Shown here in pieces: positions 44,416-53,886 of a DNA stretch of 64,000 nucleotides. This stretch comes from Acidobacterium sp. S8 (lineage in GTDB: Bacteria; Acidobacteriota; Terriglobia; Terriglobales; Acidobacteriaceae). Every line of letters starts with the position of its first letter. The first letter of the stretch is position 1. The translations under genes and the position numbers were made by a program. The notes beneath the pieces were generated by a model. It searched no databases. It was not told where the DNA came from and saw nothing but the letters and a program-made list of their open reading frames with translations. The DNA is taken from assembly GCF_009765985.1 (NCBI RefSeq), contig NZ_LMUM01000028.1, forward strand, positions 37,457-101,456, in the 5' to 3' direction.

Positions 44416-45696
44416 CTAATCTTTCACCGCTCGTAGGAGTGCCTCCAAATAGCTGTATCCCCAATAAGAATCCGGCAACAGTACGTGATCTTCGGTCCAC
44501 TCATTCCACGCGGCAACATACACCAGCTTTGTATGGGCATCCGAAGCTACCACATGCCGAGCTGCGCGCACTACGCGCTCAAATTGATCTGGCGACCGGT
44601 TGATGGCAATCGCAGCAAACTCCCCAAAGCGGGGACTGTCATCCCATCCAACCGAGCAGCAGGGAAAGAACGGGACTTCCAGCGTCTCCCGCATCTTCTT
44701 CCAGGCAGCAATCCCCTCCGCCGCCCCCACGCCATAAGGAATCCGCGATCCAGCCGGCTTTAATCCATAGGTCCAGCCAAACGTACCGTACTGCGTCGCA
44801 CTATCGAAGCCAAGCTGCTTCAACTGCTTCGCATAGCGGTCATATCCATTGCAGACCTGCAGATGCAGCTTCGCAAATCCAAGCTTCATGGCTCGCTCTC
44901 GCATGCGATCCAAAGCACGCCGCGTCCCGTCTACCTGCAGTTGCTCTACCAGCTTGCCCGCGTCAAAGATGGCAAAGAGTGGAGCATCATCGATGCGGAA
45001 ATAATTCGGCTGATTGAAATAGTGCTCCGCGCAATAATTCGTGACCTTCTCAAAATCCTCGATCGAATGCGTCTGCGCCAGCAGAATCGCAGCATCGTTC
45101 GGTGAACGGGCTGGATATACATTCTTCCAATCATGATTCGCCCACATCACGGCAAATTTTAATCGTGCGCGATTGTCAGCCTTTAAAAATCCCTGCTCCA
45201 GTTGCTCCTGATAGAACTGCGTTCCGTTATGCCAGTACCAGTCAATCAGCCAGACATCCACGCCATGATCAGCAGCCAAATCGATCTCCCGCGACGCCCA
45301 CGCCGGATCGGCCTCGTCGTAATACCCCCAGAGCGGATAATGCGGCATCGTGTGTCCAGGAAAGAGCGTCCGCGCATTGCGCAGCGCATCAAACTCAGTC
45401 CAGCCCTTGCCGAAGCGCGCCTCCATATACGGTGAGGCATGCCAGCTTGGAAAGTTATAGACCACCACCTGAATATCAGTAGGCCTGCTCAGCTCCGCCG
45501 TTCCCAGAGCCGCATGCATCCGCTTTTCGGAAAAATATCCGGCCTCCGCCTCGGGCCCGATCAGGGTGGAGGGCATCTCGCTGTGCACTGGCGTGCCGTT
45601 TTGTTTGCTGTCTGTGATTTGTGCGGCGGCGTTCTCAGCAATTCCTGCCGCCATGCCTGCCTGTAAAGCTGACTTGAGAAAATTCCGTCGTTTCAT
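44416..45696 (-). CDS. Exported WbsX-family (GH99-like) protein
   Basis: Protein of 426 residues with Tat-like signal MKRRNFLKSALQAGMAAGI, starting at ATG 45696. The remainder matches the WbsX glycosyltransferase/GH99-like domain, with a barrel fold: YYDEADPAWASREIDLAADH, DVWLIDWYWHNG and YVAAWNEWTEDHVLLPDSYW. The tail ends in YSYLEALLRAV. WbsX proteins are linked to polysaccharide synthesis, but an exported single copy could be a hydrolase. Upstream of the TIR gene by 73 bases on the same strand. Confidence 0.82.
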   Translation of the reverse strand: MKRRNFLKSALQAGMAAGIAENAAAQITDSKQNGTPVHSEMPSTLIGPEAEAGYFSEKRMHAALGTAELSRPTDIQVVVYNFPSWHASPYMEARFGKGWTEFDALRNARTLFPGHTMPHYPLWGYYDEADPAWASREIDLAADHGVDVWLIDWYWHNGTQFYQEQLEQGFLKADNRARLKFAVMWANHDWKNVYPARSPNDAAILLAQTHSIEDFEKVTNYCAEHYFNQPNYFRIDDAPLFAIFDAGKLVEQLQVDGTRRALDRMRERAMKLGFAKLHLQVCNGYDRYAKQLKQLGFDSATQYGTFGWTYGLKPAGSRIPYGVGAAEGIAAWKKMRETLEVPFFPCCSVGWDDSPRFGEFAAIAINRSPDQFERVVRAARHVVASDAHTKLVYVAAWNEWTEDHVLLPDSYWGYSYLEALLRAVKD

Positions 45697-45812
45697 CGCG
45701 AAGATAAATCTAGCATCCACCGCAAAGCCATCATCGAAGCGCTGCAACAGCGAAACAATCAGAAATTTTTAGGTAGAACTTTAGGCTGGCAGATAGATGG
45801 CTCGCAAAACCC

Positions 45813-46763
45813 CTACCGCATCCGGTCCGAAACATAATAGGCCGCCCGATACCGCGTTCCCGTCGCCATCAGTGTCTCGATCGCCTCAACTGGCTGAATC
45901 CCGCCGCGCGCGCCCGATGCCATGCAGTTCAGCGCCGCCGCCGCACAGGCAAAATCCATCTGCCGCTCAAGCGGCCAGCCCTGCAGCAGGCCGTAAATAA
46001 ACCCGGCATGAAAGATGTCTCCGGCGCCCGTCGTATCCACTACCGGCACGCAATAAGCTGCCGCGTGATGGAACTCCTTGCCATCCCACGCCAGCACGCC
46101 ATCCTGCCCCAGTGTCGCCGCCGCCAGAACGGAGCCGAAACGCTCGTGCATACTGCGCAGCGCATCTTCCAGATCATCCATTTCCATCAATCGAACAGGA
46201 AAATCGCGGCTCACAATCAGGTAGTCAATGTTCTCCAGCAGCTCTTCCACGCCGGGATACGGCTCGTCCAGATCGCCAATCACCGGAATCCCCGCCTCGC
46301 GTGCCCACCGCGCCGCCAGTGTCGCTGCCGCCGTGTCGTGGCCATCCACATGGAGAGCCCGCGCCTGTACCACCCATTCACGCTTCAGATCGCCCGGCTG
46401 CAGCACCATGCGTTCATCGCGGCGGCAGAGCACCGTCCGCTCGCCATCGCTGTCCACCAGAATCAGCGACTGTGGGCTCGCGCCACCCGGAACAATCAAC
46501 AGGTGCGACTCCACCCCGGCCCGTGCAAATGCCTCCTGGTGAAGTGTTGCTGCCGTGTCATCGCCAAGCTTGCCGATATACCGCGACTTCAGCCCCCATT
46601 GCTGGCAGGCAACCACAGTCGTAGCCACCTGCCCGCCGGGCAGCACGCTCGCCGTGCGATATTCAATCTTGGCACCCGCCTTGGGAAAGGTAGTGAGGGG
46701 GATAAGTGTGTCCGTGGCGTTCAACCCGACGCCCACCAGGTCCACTTTCGACGCTTTCGTCAT
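45813..46763 (-). CDS. PfkB-family carbohydrate kinase
   Basis: Ribokinase-type sugar kinase of 316 residues. N-terminal VDLVGVGLNATDTLIPL, substrate loop GGQVATTVVACQQWG and catalytic motif TTGAGDIFHAGFIYGLL with the base aspartate. A C-terminal helix AAALNCMASGARGGIQPV completes the fold. ATG 46763 is taken; the longer frame to 46898 runs across the rpmI promoter. The sugar cannot be told. Followed by the WbsX-like gene on the same strand. Confidence 0.9.
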   Translation of the reverse strand: MTKASKVDLVGVGLNATDTLIPLTTFPKAGAKIEYRTASVLPGGQVATTVVACQQWGLKSRYIGKLGDDTAATLHQEAFARAGVESHLLIVPGGASPQSLILVDSDGERTVLCRRDERMVLQPGDLKREWVVQARALHVDGHDTAAATLAARWAREAGIPVIGDLDEPYPGVEELLENIDYLIVSRDFPVRLMEMDDLEDALRSMHERFGSVLAAATLGQDGVLAWDGKEFHHAAAYCVPVVDTTGAGDIFHAGFIYGLLQGWPLERQMDFACAAAALNCMASGARGGIQPVEAIETLMATGTRYRAAYYVSDRMR

Positions 46764-46879
46764 AGAATTAAATGTAAACGAAATGTGAATGGTTCGGCAT
46801 CCCTTCCGGTAGCAGAAAGCCGATACTTCCCGTATACTGGGTGATGTTGTACTTACTGTTTTTCTAAGCAGGGAAAACC

Positions 46880-47077
46880 ATGCCCAAATTGAAGACACAT
46901 CGGGGCGCCGCCAAGCGCTTCAAAAAGACTGGCACCGGCAAAATCAAGCGCGGTCAGTCCAAGATGCGCCACATCCTCACGTCGAAGGAAACCAAGACCA
47001 AGCGGAAGTTAGCTCACACCGCCTACGTCTCGGATGCCGACTACGCGAAGGTAGCCCGCATGATCCCATACGCCTGA
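46880..47077 (+). CDS. rpmI: 50S ribosomal protein L35
   Basis: L35 of 65 residues, very basic ([20 protein letters not shown]). GGGAAAACC precedes the ATG. A TATACT -10 box is at 46833-46838. It heads its own transcript; infC, usually its upstream partner, ends at 39443 with a terminator. Confidence 0.97.
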   Translation: MPKLKTHRGAAKRFKKTGTGKIKRGQSKMRHILTSKETKTKRKLAHTAYVSDADYAKVARMIPYA

Positions 47078-47245
47078 TCCATTCCCTCGGGAATGAGGTT
47101 CCCCGGTAAAGCGTTCCGGTTGGGGCCCCGGCCAGCAATGGCCGAGCGATTCAGGTTTGAAAGCGAGTGAAGAGGTTAAAGCCGGGATATCCCGAGCCTC
47201 CTGCCTCCAGCCGCTAAACGAAACACGCAAAGGAGAACCAAAGCA

Positions 47246-47617
47246 ATGCCCCGCGTAAAACGTGGAACAAAACGCAATGACCGCCGCAAAAAGATCCTGA
47301 AGCGCGCGAGTGGTTATTTCCTCACAAAATCGAAGCTCTACCAGGCAGCCCAGGAAGCCGTTGAACGCGGCCTGAAATTTGCCTACAGCGGCCGTAAGCA
47401 GAAAAAGCGCCAGTATCGCTCCCTCTGGATCGTGCGCATCAATGCTGCCGCCCTGCAGAACGGTATCAGCTACTCGCAGTTCATCCATGGCCTCAAGACG
47501 GCCGGTGTTGATCTGGATCGCAAGATCCTCGCCGACATCGCGGTCAACGACGCGCCGGGCTTTACCGCTCTCGTCGAGCAGGCAAAGTCGGCACTCAGCA
47601 AAACCGCAGCGGCCTAA
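47246..47617 (+). CDS. rplT: 50S ribosomal protein L20
   Basis: L20 of 123 residues ([20 protein letters not shown]), an early 23S rRNA-binding assembly protein. AAAGGAG is the ribosome binding site. The 168-base gap after rpmI is longer than usual and contains GC-rich inverted segments; in E. coli and Bacillus L20 represses its own operon through leader RNA, so this gap is where such a site would lie. Followed directly by a strong terminator. Confidence 0.97.
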   Translation: MPRVKRGTKRNDRRKKILKRASGYFLTKSKLYQAAQEAVERGLKFAYSGRKQKKRQYRSLWIVRINAAALQNGISYSQFIHGLKTAGVDLDRKILADIAVNDAPGFTALVEQAKSALSKTAAA

Positions 47618-47634
47618 GCAATCTGTAATTCAGT

Positions 47635-47663
47635 AAAAAGGGCGCGATCTTCGCGCCCTTTTT
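47635..47663 (+). terminator. Intrinsic terminator of rpmI-rplT
   Basis: Perfect stem AAAAAGGGCGCGA / TCGCGCCCTTTTT with a 3-base loop and a T-run, 18 bases after the rplT stop. Confidence 0.92.
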
Positions 47664-47683
47664 GTTTGCCCATTTTCTCATGC

Positions 47684-47885
47684 CGTCATTCTGACGACCA
47701 ACGGGAGGAAGAATCCATGAAATATATCACTTCGCAAAAACGCTTCATGTTTCTAGAGAATCCGTCAAAATAAGTAGATCAACCCGCAGCGCCCTTCCCT
47801 AAAGGGTGGGAAAGCATGAATTCAATCCTCGAAAAACGTTGTCATCCTGAGCGAAGCGACCGGAGGGAGCTCAGTCAAAAGACCT
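47684..47885. repeat. Two dispersed repeats of the GTCATTCTGAGC family
   Basis: CGTCATTCTGACGACCAACG...AATCCATGAAAT at 47684-47723 and GTCATCCTGAGCGAAGCGAC...AAAGACCTG at 47841-47885. A partial CCCTTCCCTAAAGGGTGGGA hairpin (47795-47816) lies between them. This fills the rplT to kinase gap; no gene seen. Confidence 0.65.
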
Positions 47886-47900
47886 GTAGTTCTCCTGTTA

Positions 47901-48554
47901 TCAACCGGCAGCATTCTCACCCAGGGGCAAGAAATACTGCTTCCCCTTGATAGGCTCCGACAGCCGCTTCATCAGCAGTTGCAGGTCTTTGGGATTATTC
48001 ACAAAATCGATATCCGACGTACTTACCACCAGCAGATCGCTCGCCGAGTAGTGAAAGAAAAAATGCTCATAAGCAGCGATAATCTGCTCAATGTACTCGT
48101 CACTGATGTCGCGCTCACCAGCCGCGCCCTTGCGCTTCAGCCTCTGCTTCAGCACCTCAGGCGTGGCCTGCAGATAAATCACGAGATCCGGCGCAGGCAC
48201 CTGTTCGCGAAACATCTCGTAATAGCGGTTATACAGAGCAAGTTCTGCGTCATTGAGATTCACATACGCAAACAGCTTGTCTTTTTCAAATATGTAGTCT
48301 GAAACAATCGTGCCCTTGGCGTTCTTGAGCGGTTTGAGCTGCTCGTACCGCTCCATCAGGAACCACATTTGCGCAGCATACGCCATCCCCGACTCAGCCC
48401 CATAAAAGCGATCGAGAAATGGATTATTTTCCGGCTCAACAATGTGCTGGGCTTCTAAGTTTCCTGCCAGCATGCGTGCCAGTGACGACTTTCCGACACG
48501 AATCGGCCCTTCCAGGGCGATAAAACGCGGTTTTTCTGAAGTTTTGGCCATCAT
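47901..48554 (-). CDS. Deoxynucleoside kinase
   Basis: P-loop kinase of 217 residues phosphorylating deoxynucleosides for salvage (deoxyadenosine/deoxyguanosine kinase group). P-loop GPIRVGKSS (16-24), DYIFEKDKLFAYVNL (the DRx-like motif region) and the lid QRLKRKGAAGERD are visible. The start is M1 or the adjacent M2. Divergent from the polysaccharide deacetylase gene. Confidence 0.9.
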   Translation of the reverse strand: MMAKTSEKPRFIALEGPIRVGKSSLARMLAGNLEAQHIVEPENNPFLDRFYGAESGMAYAAQMWFLMERYEQLKPLKNAKGTIVSDYIFEKDKLFAYVNLNDAELALYNRYYEMFREQVPAPDLVIYLQATPEVLKQRLKRKGAAGERDISDEYIEQIIAAYEHFFFHYSASDLLVVSTSDIDFVNNPKDLQLLMKRLSEPIKGKQYFLPLGENAAG

Positions 48555-48649
48555 AGATCTCTTGGGCGAATAAAAATCGAAAATATCATGCTACTCGGGA
48601 AGATGCCACTCGAACCTTTCCCTTTCGGTAACAGGCTAAACTAAACCCA

Positions 48650-49384
48650 ATGCTCGCTACCATCGCCACAGCCGGAGCCGCGGTCACGCTCGCGGCCGGA
48701 GGCTACGCCTACGCAGCCATGTGGCCCACCTCGCAGATATTCGGAAAAGCCATTATCGGGGGCGGCGACCCCAATGAATTTGCCCTGACCTACGATGACG
48801 GCCCGAACGACCCCTATACGCAGCAATTGCTTGACGTCCTCGCGCGTAACAACGTCCACGCTACCTTCTTCCTGATAGGCCGCTTTGTTCGCCAGCGGCC
48901 AGACATAGCCCGCTCCATCCGAGCCGCAGGACATCTCGTCGGCAACCATACCACGACGCATCCGGTGCTTCTCTTTCAATCGCCAAAGCGTGTGCGTGAC
49001 GAATTAACCGCCTGCAATGCAGCCATCGAAGATGCTTTGGGAGAGCCAGTCCGTTACTTTCGACCACCTCACGGAGCACGCCGTCCTGACGTTCTCCGTA
49101 CCGCGCGCGAGCTGGGACTGACTCCGGTGCTGTGGAACGCCATGGGATACGACTGGAAGCCAACGACCGCCGGGCAGGTCCTTGCAAATCTGCAAAAGGG
49201 CATCCGTCGCAATCGGCGGAACGGAGCAGGCTCCAACCTGCTCCTGCATGACGGCGGACAAGCCGGAATCGGCCAGGACCGCAGCCATTCCGTAGCAGCT
49301 ACCGCTCAGCTGCTATCCGAATCTTCAGGCATCCGCTACGTGACCGTGGACGCTTGGTCTTTGTCAAGTGGTAGTGGCGGATAA
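48650..49384 (+). CDS. Polysaccharide deacetylase (NodB domain), membrane-anchored
   Basis: Carbohydrate esterase family 4 protein of 244 residues. The N-terminal hydrophobic segment (about 3-25) is a signal or anchor. The metal triad is D50, H100 and H104 and the catalytic base is D49 (TYDDGPND, GNHTTTHP). RPPHGARRPD is the third motif. It probably removes N- or O-acetyl groups from peptidoglycan or another wall glycan. No ribosome binding site of note before the ATG. Confidence 0.92.
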   Translation: MLATIATAGAAVTLAAGGYAYAAMWPTSQIFGKAIIGGGDPNEFALTYDDGPNDPYTQQLLDVLARNNVHATFFLIGRFVRQRPDIARSIRAAGHLVGNHTTTHPVLLFQSPKRVRDELTACNAAIEDALGEPVRYFRPPHGARRPDVLRTARELGLTPVLWNAMGYDWKPTTAGQVLANLQKGIRRNRRNGAGSNLLLHDGGQAGIGQDRSHSVAATAQLLSESSGIRYVTVDAWSLSSGSGG

Positions 49385-49447
49385 GCATTGTAAAATCAAT
49401 AGCTTATGTCTGCAGAGAATTATCGGATAAATTGATAAAATAAGAAT

Positions 49448-49479
49448 AAGAGGTGTGACCTTTTCGGATCACACCTCTT
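49448..49479. terminator. Terminator-like hairpin between deacetylase and hemL
   Basis: AAGAGGTGTGACC pairs with GGATCACACCTCTT with one bulged T, loop TTTTC. It follows the deacetylase stop by 63 bases and is flanked by an A-rich tract on the left; no T-run on the right, so it may serve the minus strand. Confidence 0.5.
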
Positions 49480-49497
49480 CGTTATGCGCAAACTCTT

Positions 49498-49562
49498 GAA
49501 AATAAATGATCTCCGTACACAGGAGTCAGTCTAAATCAAAGAAAATAAAGAATCTCCGTACA
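49498..49562. repeat. 22-base direct repeat
   Basis: GAAAATAAATGATCTCCGTACA (49498-49519) recurs as a second 22-base copy at 49541-49562, 20 of 22 identical, the pair differing only at bases 10-11. They precede a G5/C5 hairpin. Confidence 0.6.
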
Positions 49563-49569
49563 AAAGACC

Positions 49570-49582
49570 GGGGGATACCCCC
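49570..49582 (-). terminator. Intrinsic terminator of hemL
   Basis: GGGGG ATA CCCCC stem just after the hemL stop (minus strand), followed on that strand by GGTCTTTTG. Short but with a T-run. Confidence 0.6.
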
Positions 49583-49590
49583 CAATCACA

Positions 49591-50907
49591 TCATCCGACG
49601 ATAGCCGCGAAAGTTTCCCTTGCCGCAGCAATGGTAATTTCGACATCATCCGTCGAATGGGCGGCACTCAAAAACGCTGCCTCGTACTGAGAAGGAGGCA
49701 GCCACACGCCGAGGTCGAGCATGGCGTTATGAAAGTGGGCAAACGCCGCCGTATCCGACGTGGAAGCCGATTCGAAATCCGTCACATGGTTTTGCGTAAA
49801 GAACCAGGTAAACATCGCTCCAACGCGATTCGTCGTGAGCGGCACACCCGCTTTGGCTGCTTCCGCGGCAACACCATCAGCTACGGCGGCACTGAGGCTT
49901 TCGAGCCTGGCATATACCTCCGTGCGATGCTCTTTCAGATAGCCGACCGTCGCAATGCCGGCGGCCATCGCCAGCGGATTGCCGCTTAGCGTTCCTGCCT
50001 GATAGACCGGACCCAGCGGCGCCAGCATATCCATGATCTCCGCGCGCGCGCCGAAAGCGCCACAGGGCAAACCACCGCCCACGATCTTGCCAAGCGTCGT
50101 CATATCCGGCTGGATGCCGTACAGCTCCTGCGCTCCACCATAAGCCACCCGGAAGCCGGTCATCACCTCATCGAAGATCAGCAGAGCATTCTCTTCCCTG
50201 GTGATTTTGCGGAGAGCCTCCAAATACCCGGACGCGGGTGGGACGCAGCCCATATTACCCACAATTGGCTCAAGAATAATGCACGCAATTTCGCCGCGAT
50301 GCTCGGCAAAAACCGCTTCCACGGCAGAAATATCGTTAAAAGGCAACGCGAGTGTATAACGGGCAACGTCGTTAGGAACCCCAGCAGATCCGGGTATCCC
50401 AAACGTTGCCACTCCGGAACCAGCCTTCACAAGGAGCCCGTCGGAATGGCCGTGATAACAGCCTTCAAACTTGATGACATAATCGCGTCCGGTAAAAGCC
50501 CGTGCCAGGCGGATTGCCGACATGGTTGCTTCCGTTCCCGAGCTGACAAAGCGCAGCTTCTCCACCGACGGATAAGCCTCAACCACTAGTTCAGCCAAAT
50601 CGCCCTCAGCAGGAGTAGAAGCACCGAAGCTGGCGCTCCTGGCCGCAGCCTGTTGAATCGCGTCGACGACTGGCGGAAAGGCGTGCCCAAGAATCATGGG
50701 TCCCCACGAGCCGAAGTAGTCGATATACCGGTTCCCATCTGCGTCCCAGAGATAGGCTCCATCACCCTTGACTGCGAAAGGAGGATGTCCTCCTACGGCA
50801 CGAAAAGCGCGCACAGGAGAATCAACACCGCCGGGAAAGAGCCTTTCGGCGCGTTGCTGTAGTTCAGTAGAACGCTGGATTTTTCGTTTGAGGGAAACAG
50901 GCATCAC
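49591..50907 (-). CDS. hemL: Glutamate-1-semialdehyde 2,1-aminomutase
   Basis: PLP enzyme of 438 residues forming 5-aminolevulinate in the C5 route to heme. The aminotransferase fold has [19 protein letters not shown], the PLP-binding [11 protein letters not shown] and the lysine in [17 protein letters not shown]. Length and motifs are typical. Ends at its own terminator. No hemA or hemB nearby. Confidence 0.96.
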   Translation of the reverse strand: MMPVSLKRKIQRSTELQQRAERLFPGGVDSPVRAFRAVGGHPPFAVKGDGAYLWDADGNRYIDYFGSWGPMILGHAFPPVVDAIQQAAARSASFGASTPAEGDLAELVVEAYPSVEKLRFVSSGTEATMSAIRLARAFTGRDYVIKFEGCYHGHSDGLLVKAGSGVATFGIPGSAGVPNDVARYTLALPFNDISAVEAVFAEHRGEIACIILEPIVGNMGCVPPASGYLEALRKITREENALLIFDEVMTGFRVAYGGAQELYGIQPDMTTLGKIVGGGLPCGAFGARAEIMDMLAPLGPVYQAGTLSGNPLAMAAGIATVGYLKEHRTEVYARLESLSAAVADGVAAEAAKAGVPLTTNRVGAMFTWFFTQNHVTDFESASTSDTAAFAHFHNAMLDLGVWLPPSQYEAAFLSAAHSTDDVEITIAAARETFAAIVG

Positions 50908-50944
50908 CCGATCAGTATAGGGTGATGCTATCCATTTGCAGAAA

Positions 50945-51472
50945 CTACATCACTTCAGCTAAACGAGGAAGCAAGCCAGCATGGCTCGTCTCATATAACG
51001 CAAGCACCCGACGCGTCATAAGGTAATAAGAAGAAGCGGCCTGCTGAATATAGAAAGGTGCGCGAATGTGACTACGGCGAATCATCATGTCGAAGCGAAG
51101 GCAGAAGATGGCGCGCTTCAGCTGCATGGCGTCGTGGCGCATACGCTCAGTGACAATCACGCCCTCTTCAAAGTTCCAGCGCTGTACATAAGCCGCAAGG
51201 GCGATCAGAAGATCGGCATTCCGGCGCATGCAGCGCAGGCCTTCCATGCCGCCCACAAGACCCCAGAGATGCTCGGGTTCTAACTTGACCTGATTTGCTT
51301 TTGGCTGAAGATTATCCAGAGCGACAATCTCCAGGCCACGAGCATGCAGCGGCTGCATGCGAGCCACAAGATCGTCCCATGAAACAGAACGTAGACGTTG
51401 TACGCTGACCTGAGTATAAATCAGGCCGCCGGCGAGAAAAACAAAGAAACAAAGAAGAAATATTGAAGTCAC
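50945..51472 (-). CDS. Hypothetical protein with N-terminal membrane helix
   Basis: Protein of 175 residues, GTG start, with one membrane segment (about 3-20, [20 protein letters not shown]) and a helical cytoplasmic rest ([20 protein letters not shown]). It sits 10 bases after the seven-helix protein gene upstream and probably shares its transcript. Family not recognised. Confidence 0.65.
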   Translation of the reverse strand: MTSIFLLCFFVFLAGGLIYTQVSVQRLRSVSWDDLVARMQPLHARGLEIVALDNLQPKANQVKLEPEHLWGLVGGMEGLRCMRRNADLLIALAAYVQRWNFEEGVIVTERMRHDAMQLKRAIFCLRFDMMIRRSHIRAPFYIQQAASSYYLMTRRVLALYETSHAGLLPRLAEVM

Positions 51473-51481
51473 GGCCAGCTC

Positions 51482-52261
51482 TCAGCGAGAATTTTGAGCA
51501 CTGCTAACCTGCGTAGAATCGTATTGAACCCGTGCATGTAAAGCAAGAAGATAATTCTGCATTTCCGGAGAAAGAGGCTTTCGTTCCGGCTCGGCGACTG
51601 AAAAGGTGGCGATCCAATACATCACGGCAAGGATGTAGGCTGATGTTCGGATATGTTCAAGCATCGTAAAATCAGCAACATGCGCCGCCCCAAAATAACT
51701 GTGCGCGACGTCGACCCCAACTGATACGAGAGACCATAAAGTCAACCCGGTTCCGAGGCTCATCACGTAGTTTCTGGGTACCAGACCGAGCCGCTGTGCA
51801 GAAACCCGCATGACGAGAAAAAGCTCGCAGAACAGCAGGCTGGTAAAAAGAAAAGCGCGAATTCCCCATGTGTCAGCCGAGCGATGGACCAGCGGATGTA
51901 CAGCAATTGTAAGACCTGCTGCAAGGAACGCCCCCGCCAACCCCCATAAAAGAAAGGTGGATCGCGCATCCTGCACCCAACTCCCGGTCGGCCGCAATAC
52001 AACATGGGTAATCTCAAATATCAAGGCAATCTGCAATAGAAAATCGAGAGAAAACATCACCCAATAAACTGTGGAATAAAAGACCGGATTAAAGCTCAGG
52101 ATGAGATAAGCGACAATATTCTCAATGACGTAATAGCCCATCCACGCTGTAAAAATGGGAAACTGTCGCCATCTCTCGCGGAAAATCAGAACAAAAAACA
52201 GAACAGCATTCCCCGCGAAGCTCGCTGCCCACAGCGCATTATCCAACAGCGACACTTTCAT
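51482..52261 (-). CDS. Hypothetical seven-helix membrane protein
   Basis: Integral membrane protein of 259 residues with about seven predicted helices, hydrophilic C-terminus, no motif I recognise. Pairs with the single-pass protein gene directly downstream. Acidobacteria carry many such unknowns. Confidence 0.7.
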   Translation of the reverse strand: MKVSLLDNALWAASFAGNAVLFFVLIFRERWRQFPIFTAWMGYYVIENIVAYLILSFNPVFYSTVYWVMFSLDFLLQIALIFEITHVVLRPTGSWVQDARSTFLLWGLAGAFLAAGLTIAVHPLVHRSADTWGIRAFLFTSLLFCELFLVMRVSAQRLGLVPRNYVMSLGTGLTLWSLVSVGVDVAHSYFGAAHVADFTMLEHIRTSAYILAVMYWIATFSVAEPERKPLSPEMQNYLLALHARVQYDSTQVSSAQNSR

Positions 52262-52345
52262 AGGGGCATGGTACGCGCATTTTCAGTGATCCTGAATAGA
52301 GAAAATGCGCGCCCCGGGGGGAAGCTTTAGACAATGGAACATCTT

Positions 52346-52606
52346 TTAAAGTCTTGTACCCTTTCCGTGGCCGATAGGGCAAGGAATACCACCGCCGGGT
52401 CCGAACGAATTACCACCTTTACCTGGCTGACCAATAGGAACTGGAATACCGCCGCCAGGTCCAAAACCATTCTTGCCACCCTGACCGATGGGGCAAGGAA
52501 TACCGCCGCCGGGTCCGAATTTGGCGGCATGGGCCACTGCGGGTGCGGATGCCAAAGCAAGTAGTGCAGCGAATATTGCAGAGCGGGTCACCAGTGACTG
52601 TTTCAA
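52346..52606 (-). CDS. Small secreted repeat peptide (FGPGGGIPxPIG units)
   Basis: Protein of 86 residues from a TTG at 52606 that has GGAG seven bases before it; a longer open frame adds 15 residues upstream. Signal peptide MKQSLVTRSAIFAALLALAS with cleavage near AHA-AK. The mature part of about 58 residues is three units of FGPGGGIPxPIG (cysteine in units 1 and 3, valine in unit 2), spaced by short G/K-rich links. Two cysteines could bridge. No recognised family; secreted ligand, matrix or toxin-like peptide are all possible. Gene order around it gives no clue. Confidence 0.65.
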   Translation of the reverse strand: MKQSLVTRSAIFAALLALASAPAVAHAAKFGPGGGIPCPIGQGGKNGFGPGGGIPVPIGQPGKGGNSFGPGGGIPCPIGHGKGTRL

Positions 52607-52848
52607 GAGAATCTCCAGTAGCGCAGGAAGCGCTCCACTAAGCGTATCCATAAAGGTGCGCTACCCGGTAAATTTTTCCGAGACAAATGTGCGACAAATC
52701 ACGACACCCGCTTTGGGGATTGCGCAGCCGATAAGACCAGAATCCTCGCCCAAAACCCGGCCTCCGGCAGCCGGGCGGATGCTAAACTGGCTTTTCCAGT
52801 CTTAATACCTTGTCGAATGGAATTGCCTTGTCAGAGCAGAAATCCAGC

Positions 52849-53886
52849 ATGAGCCACTCTCCAGTCACCTATGCCGATGCCGGAGTTGACATCACCAGCG
52901 GCGACCGCGCCAAGCAACGAATTAAATATCTGGCGCAAAAAACCTTTACCCGGAATGTGTTAAGCGAAATCGGCGGTTTCGGCGGCCTTTTCAAGCTGGA
53001 TACGACCAAGTATCAGCAGCCGGTGCTGGTTTCAAGCGCCGATGGGGTCGGTACCAAGCTGAAAGTCGCCTTCGAACTGGGTATTCATCACACGGTGGGT
53101 GCTGATCTCGTGAATCATTGCGTGAACGACATTGCCGTGCAGGGAGCGGTTCCTCTCTTTTTCCTCGACTACCTTGCTACTGGCCGGCTGGATGGAGAAG
53201 TCACGGAAAAGATCGTCAGCGGACTGGCCGAGGCCTGCCGCGCCAACGGTTGCGCTTTGATCGGCGGCGAAACTGCGCAGATGCCGGGCTTTTATTCTGA
53301 CGGTGAATACGACTTGGCGGGCTTTATCGTAGGCGTGGTAGAGCGCGAGAAGATTATCACCGGAGCCAGCATTCAGGTGGGCGACGTTTTGATCGGATTA
53401 CCCTCGACTGGCCTGCACACGAACGGTTATTCGCTTGCTCGCAAGCTATTTTTTGAGGTCGCAGGATATAAGGCGGAACAATACGTGAATGCGCTCAAAG
53501 AAAAGGCGGGCGTGGCTTTGATGAAGACTCACCGCAGTTACCTGAGTATCATCAAGAAACTTACTGCAAGCGACTACGTCACCGGCATGGCCCACATCAC
53601 CGGCGGCGGTATTACGGAAAACCTGCCGCGGATACTGCCGAAGAGTATTTCCGCTCAAATTGACCTTGGCAGCTGGCCGGTTCTGCCCATCTTTGATCAT
53701 CTGCGCGATCTCGGTAATGTTCCACAGGACGAAATGCTGCGCACCTTCAATCTTGGCATCGGCCTGATTGCCGTGGTCCCTGCAGAGAAGTTCAAGCGGG
53801 TAAAGTCGATGCTGGAGCGGGCAAATGAAAAGTTCTATGTCATCGGCAAGACGGTTAAGGGTGATCGCAAGGTGATTTATCAGTGA
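52849..53886 (+). CDS. purM: Phosphoribosylformylglycinamidine cyclo-ligase
   Basis: AIR synthetase of 345 residues, fifth step of purine synthesis. SADGVGTKLKVAFELG, HCVNDIAVQGA, GGETAQMPGFY and ITGGGITENLPR are all family motifs. ATG 52849 is preferred over the TTG at 52810. GTGA overlap with purN follows, so the two are cotranslated. Confidence 0.97.
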   Translation: MSHSPVTYADAGVDITSGDRAKQRIKYLAQKTFTRNVLSEIGGFGGLFKLDTTKYQQPVLVSSADGVGTKLKVAFELGIHHTVGADLVNHCVNDIAVQGAVPLFFLDYLATGRLDGEVTEKIVSGLAEACRANGCALIGGETAQMPGFYSDGEYDLAGFIVGVVEREKIITGASIQVGDVLIGLPSTGLHTNGYSLARKLFFEVAGYKAEQYVNALKEKAGVALMKTHRSYLSIIKKLTASDYVTGMAHITGGGITENLPRILPKSISAQIDLGSWPVLPIFDHLRDLGNVPQDEMLRTFNLGIGLIAVVPAEKFKRVKSMLERANEKFYVIGKTVKGDRKVIYQ

